Assembly: GCA_026874595.1 (NCBI GenBank)
Contig: CM049316.1
Coordinates: 37,185,695-37,249,694 of the forward strand
Length of the DNA stretch: 64,000 nucleotides
From: Sipunculus nudus
Lineage: Eukaryota > Annelida > Sipuncula > Golfingiida > Sipunculidae
Direction: 5' to 3'
Shown: one piece after another, positions 60,177 through 64,000 of the stretch
How positions within the stretch are numbered: the stretch's first letter is position 1
Layout: the number at the start of each line of letters is the position of its first letter
Made by a program: the position numbers and the translations under genes
Notes under the pieces: generated by a model
The model's input: the letters and a program-made list of their open reading frames with translations, nothing else
The model's database searches: none
What the model was told of the DNA's origin: nothing

Positions 60177-61071
60177 TAGTGGTGGGAGTCGGTTCCTTTT
60201 TCATAATCGATCATCGGTTTGAGCAAACCGACTGATGATCGATTATTAGTCGGTTTAGACAAATATATGCAATTATCAAAGAAATATGCAATTATCTGTG
60301 AAACTCTACCTGCGTTTCTCCGGCAGGAATTCTCCTCTCGCGCACGAGTGTAACGATCCTTCCACGTATAAAGACTAATTTTAAGGATCAAATTTAACGA
60401 TCGGCAACGTCGGGTAATATCTTTCATGATGGAATTACAGAGCATCTAAGAATGTTAGGCCTATAAAGAGTTTGTTTTTCTAGCTCATGAAGGCATATTT
60501 TATGGGCCCAGGTGCGCTTAGGGCAGATCATACAAAAAAATGCAGACTAGTCAAAAAAAAATTCCAGCTGAAATCCAAATACTCGACCGGCCGGGTTAGC
60601 CACTAAAAAGAAATTGTTAAGGACGGCCTAAACAGCGGCACCTGGCATCGGTTGAATAGATTATTTCTAAGAGAATCTCGCAAAACTGGCATAGACCTGG
60701 AGAACTATGGAGTATTTTAACGCCTTTCCGCCCATATTTTGCAATTTACATTTCGTTAGAAAACGCTCCGCTAATTCTGCAGCTCCCTACGAGTTCACAG
60801 ATAATAAGTTTAATAAGTCCTCCGTTCTCGCATCTACCGTGTCATACTCAGTTACATACTGAAGTTATTTAGGAACACAGACTCATTATATGAAGCGCGG
60901 AATGTGGTTAAAAAAATGGAAGAATCATTTTTGCCTATAACATAAAGGCTTTCTGGAAAGAAAACAGTCATTATTATGATGTAATCGATAGTTGGCTTTG
61001 GTAATCGAGCGCTTGAAAGTGGCAGCAAACCGACTGACTTTCGATAAAACTCGATGATCGGCCCACCACTA
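60177..61071. mobile_element. hAT-type MITE with perfect 8-bp target duplication
   Basis: Starts TAGTGGTGGG and ends CCCACCACTA, a perfect 10-bp terminal inverted repeat. It is flanked on both sides by CTTGCAAT (60169-60176 and 61072-61079). An 8-bp duplication and a (T/C)AGNGNTGG-type end are diagnostic of hAT elements. Subterminal CGATCATCGG and CAAACCGACTGA phrases recur in both orientations. At 895 bp and with no transposase motif in any frame, it is non-autonomous and would have relied on a transposase elsewhere. Confidence 0.88.
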
Positions 61072-61079
61072 CTTGCAAT
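61072..61079. repeat. Target site duplication, right
   Basis: CTTGCAAT, identical to 60169-60176. Confidence 0.85.
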
Positions 61080-61234
61080 TACCAATTTTCTATGAGAAAT
61101 ACTTGTAGACTTTTATTTTTATATTTTCAATCAAATTGTTTCGATGTTCATGTACATGACGCATGTTTATTATTTTCTATACGTATGTTATGAGGATATA
61201 CCAGACTATTTCCTAAAATAAATAAATATATATA

Positions 61235-61472
61235 AGAACCCTTTCATGAACAAATGGTTCATGAAAGAACCCTTCTGTAGGGTTCTAAGAAGCACCCATT
61301 ATCAGGATTACCTACCAAACACTTAGAGTTTCCCAAAGACCCCCAGAGAGGGTTCCATTAAGAACCCTGACTAGAGGGTTTTACCTTGAACCTGTACCTA
61401 AGGGTTCCCAACTGGCTCTACTCTAAAGAACCCTTAGGGTTCCAGATGCAACCCTGTTTTCTTAGAGTGTAC
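61235..61472. mobile_element. AGAACCCT/AGGGTTCT hairpin-rich MITE-like element
   Basis: In 238 bp the words AGAACCCT and AGGGTTC(T/C), or one-base variants, occur about ten times in alternating orientation, giving nested hairpins. The first is a near-perfect stem TTTCATGAAC / GTTCATGAAA (61241-61268). The right end reads, reverse-complemented, TACACTCTAAGAAAACAGGG. Such arrays are typical of non-autonomous DNA elements in marine animals, from general knowledge. Superfamily unknown; there is no coding capacity. Confidence 0.55.
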
Positions 61473-61710
61473 GAAGTCATAGTGTATATTGCATCCTTAC
61501 AGGCGATTCACTTCGGATTCTAAGTCGGAATCAATATATTGAATATCCTTGCTGAGATTTCAACGAAACAAATTTTTTTGGACCCATCTATTTATTACGC
61601 TTACACGATTTCTACCATTGTAAAAATAGCACAATGTCAACTTATTATACAGTAAACCTATTCCTTGCCGAATGAGCCAAAATGGAAACCACAAAAATTA
61701 TATAATAATG

Positions 61711-62130
61711 AAGGAATTGCTTCCATCTCTTTATAGTGAAGTATAAAATCTTTTTTTTTAACTAAGCATCCTATTTCTACTATAATTAATGAAATTCATT
61801 CTGAACCATTTAAAAAAATACAAAGAAGTACGTTTATTTCCACATCCAGAGAATAAAAAAAAAGATCAAAATTATTCTTTGATAAACCAGATATCGTGCA
61901 CTGGGCTTGGTACCAGTGCTCTTTTAACCTTTCTGTCTGAATTTATTTCAGGCACATTCAGTGTACATAAATTAAATAGAATTAAGCGACTTTGGAAGGT
62001 AGGAGTCCATTCCGTTGTGTCCGGAAGGGATTCTAACTAAATTTTTCTATAAGTACAGCATAACAGGGGGGAAACCACTTTTATTATTATAATCACCCAC
62101 TAAGCCTAATAGTATTAATTAGACTTGTAG
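61711..62130. other. Unassigned DNA
   Basis: An 83-codon frame (61789-62040) has no recognised domain and AT-driven composition. Confidence 0.5.
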
Positions 62131-62138
62131 TATTCATG

Positions 62139-62668
62139 GTAGTTCCATAGCTTTGATAGCTAAGCTTTTATTTGTGACCGGGATGTGTGAAAATTTTGCA
62201 TCCCATCCCCGATTCTTTTTTTTATCAAATTTGCAACGTGAATGTGTCCTAGCATTGTTCACAACAGGATCGACATTTAAAAACAGGGTGGGTAGAAGCA
62301 AATCCATGAAGGGGTCCATGGGACCGGACCCCCCCCCCCTTTCAGCATCCACAATCTTTTGTAAGGGTTTCAGACCAACTGTTGCGGCCTGGATCCCCCT
62401 CCCCTAGTTTCATAGCTTTGATAGCTAAGCTTTTATTTGTGACCGGGATGTGTTAAACTTTTGCATCCCATCCCTGATTTTTTTTTATCAAACTTGCAAC
62501 GTGAATGTGTCCTAGCATTGTTGACAACAGGTCCGACATTTAAAAACAGGGCGGGAAGAAGCAAATCCATGGAGGGGTCCATGGGACCGAACCACCCCCC
62601 CCCCCCCCTTCAGCATCCATAATCTTTTGTAAGGGTTTCAGACCAATTGTTGCGGCCTGGATTCCCCC
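62139..62668. repeat. Direct tandem duplication, unit 267 bp
   Basis: 62139-62405 and 62406-62668 share nearly their full length: ATAGCTTTGATAGCTAAGC, GTGACCGGGATGTGT, GCATCCCATCC, CAACGTGAATGTGTCCTAGC, AGAAGCAAATCCATG, GGGGTCCATGGGACCG, a C tract, and AATCTTTTGTAAGGGTTTCA. High identity suggests a recent event. C-tract length differs between units (62331-62339 and 62594-62607). Confidence 0.92.
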
Positions 62669-62669
62669 C

Positions 62670-63520
62670 AACTTCCCCTTGTTCCGGACCTGGGGACCTT
62701 TTATGGTTTTCACATTTGTTCTGTGTTTTATCCTATCCTTTTCCTAAATGCTGGATCCGCCCCTGTACGGACTCACCAAAGTAAGACTTCTGTAAGATAA
62801 AATGTGTGTGGGCTCTGATGTCAAGACGATGTTTTATAAATAAGTGAATTATATGACGCAGAAACCAAACGTATGTGCGCGCCGCTCAAGCATATATGGC
62901 GGGTGACAGAAGTGTGAACATGGAATTTTCCTCAGTTAATTATGACATTTACCACCAGGTGGTAGTAACGACTGTAGTGCCTGCCACCCAAGCACTGTGG
63001 TAAAATTTAATGGTAATTGATTAGAATTCTGCAATTTCTCATTGATCGCAAGGGAAGTCTCCTCCTCTGGTCCCCCCCCCCCCCCCAAATATGACGTTTC
63101 ATTTGGTGTAACGTGATGAATTAGATACGAAATTATTATAAACCGACAAGACCAGACCACTCACAAAAACAATGCATCCCAGCATCAAAGTCGTTTCTGT
63201 GGGTCCCCATAGATGACGCCACCTCTCAACCATTATTTCTTTGACAATGAGCTGACAATATAATGCTGACTTACCAAAATCGATATTTTGCTGGTCTATA
63301 TGTAATAAGCATGTTGAGTGGGTATTACAAGTGCACATTTCGTGATATTTACAGGGTAGTTTTATGTATATATTTGTAGGAATTGAACGGAAGTTGAATG
63401 GCATAACAGCTGCTTATCTATGCATATTAGCAGACAGCTATGTAATTGCTTGGAATTTTGAGAAGACAAGGAATTTTTTTTCCGTACAAGGCTCTAACGT
63501 AAGCCACATGTTCCTTAATG
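62670..63520. other. Unassigned DNA
   Basis: A CTGGATCCGCCCCTG phrase at 62751 and a C tract at 63072-63086. No supported gene; the 101- and 74-codon minus frames have no domain. Confidence 0.55.
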
Positions 63521-63524
63521 TATC

Positions 63525-64000
63525 AACAAGATAATCATGATTCACTTTGTCTGTCTGTCGCTTAAAAAATGTAAAAATCCATACAACGCATGGTCGAATA
63601 CTGGAGCACGGTAATCCTCACTGAGATATAACAAAAACATAGCAGATAATTATATAAAGCTATACCAGTGCATGAAGTGCGTAATACTTTTATGTTTACG
63701 CTTTAAGAGGATCAAATTACCTCAAAATCCCTTGCCTTATTAAACCTGATAATAAAATATTGTTTGCTTGTCAGTACAAAAAGATCGCCTTGGCAAACAG
63801 AAGAAGGCCTTTCTGAACTGTATGTTGTAGTCTTTCGTTCCAGAGCGTCCTTCCAGAGAGATTTCAAAGATTATATATTTTCACGCTTACACTGATTTCT
63901 ACTATTTAAAAAATAGCAAAATGTTAACAAATTATAGAATTTACCAGTATTCCTAGCCGAAAGAACCATAATAAACAAACTAGAAACCACAGAAATAATA
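63525..64000 (+). repeat. Dispersed repeat, copy 2, uninterrupted (family H)
   Basis: Colinear with 59755-60115 followed by 61550-61710. It runs off the right edge of the window, so its true end is not seen. Confidence 0.7.

Larger units (their letters stand above)
59755..61710 (+). repeat. Dispersed repeat, copy 1, split by insertions (family H)
   Basis: 59755-60115 matches 63525-63860 in order: CACTGAGATAT.ACAAAA, CCAGTGCATGRAGTGC, TTTAAG.GGATCAAATT, GTCAGTACAAAAAG, TAGTCT.TC.TTCCAGAGC. The match resumes at 61550-61710, opposite 63870-64000 (GAGATTTCAA, CGCTTACAC.GATTTCTAC, AAAAATAGCA.AATGT.AAC). About 1.4 kb between them (60120-61550) is absent from copy 2 and contains the two mobile elements listed separately. 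Confidence 0.7.

Overview
This window is AT-rich animal DNA that is almost wholly repetitive. No bacterial operons, rRNA genes or complete protein genes are visible. Introns, tRNA-derived SINEs, LINE and LTR retrotransposon wrecks, hAT-type DNA transposons and long (TA)n tracts show a metazoan nuclear genome. A repeat carrying an AGCTCATCTGAGCT palindrome followed by GTCCGTC-type runs (38.25 and 42.15 kb) resembles sequence I associate with mollusc genomes, so a mollusc, perhaps a bivalve, is my best guess. That is inference, not proof.

Layout. 0.5-2.3 kb: a decayed hAT element with the C-terminal dimerisation motif of its transposase, and a copy of a GATACGATACG-type MITE. 3.2-3.6 kb: SINE-A fragments. 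5.04-5.9 kb: a minisatellite of about 12-13 units of 60-70 bp. 6.5-7.35 kb: (TA)n and a CCGGCCG-rich repeat. 11.8-12.25 kb: one intron-preceded terminal exon with a polyadenylation signal. 13.4-16.2 kb: another copy of the CCGGCCG-type repeat, then minus-strand exon-like pieces, including a von Willebrand A-like tail and a fibronectin-II-like segment. 16.8-24.1 kb: a dispersed repeat with AC-rich tails, a tandem pair of about 540 bp, and a Ty3/gypsy-type LTR element reduced by an internal deletion. 25-26.6 kb: a full-length SINE-A and a foldback element. 28-34 kb: mainly AT-rich filler with one candidate first exon.

35.4-49.75 kb is the largest structure: a degenerate direct tandem array with a period of about 4.75 kb. 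Two units contain decayed copies of the same LINE, and the third lacks it. 50-55.3 kb holds further SINE copies and a microsatellite-linked repeat. 57.1-64 kb holds a 35-bp minisatellite, a GATACGATACG MITE with inverted ends, a long dispersed repeat interrupted by an hAT MITE with a perfect 8-bp target duplication and by a hairpin-rich AGAACCC element, and a 267-bp tandem duplication.

Nothing here supports a working gene pathway. The value of the window lies in its layered transposon history and in a handful of candidate exons whose genes must extend through introns or beyond the window.
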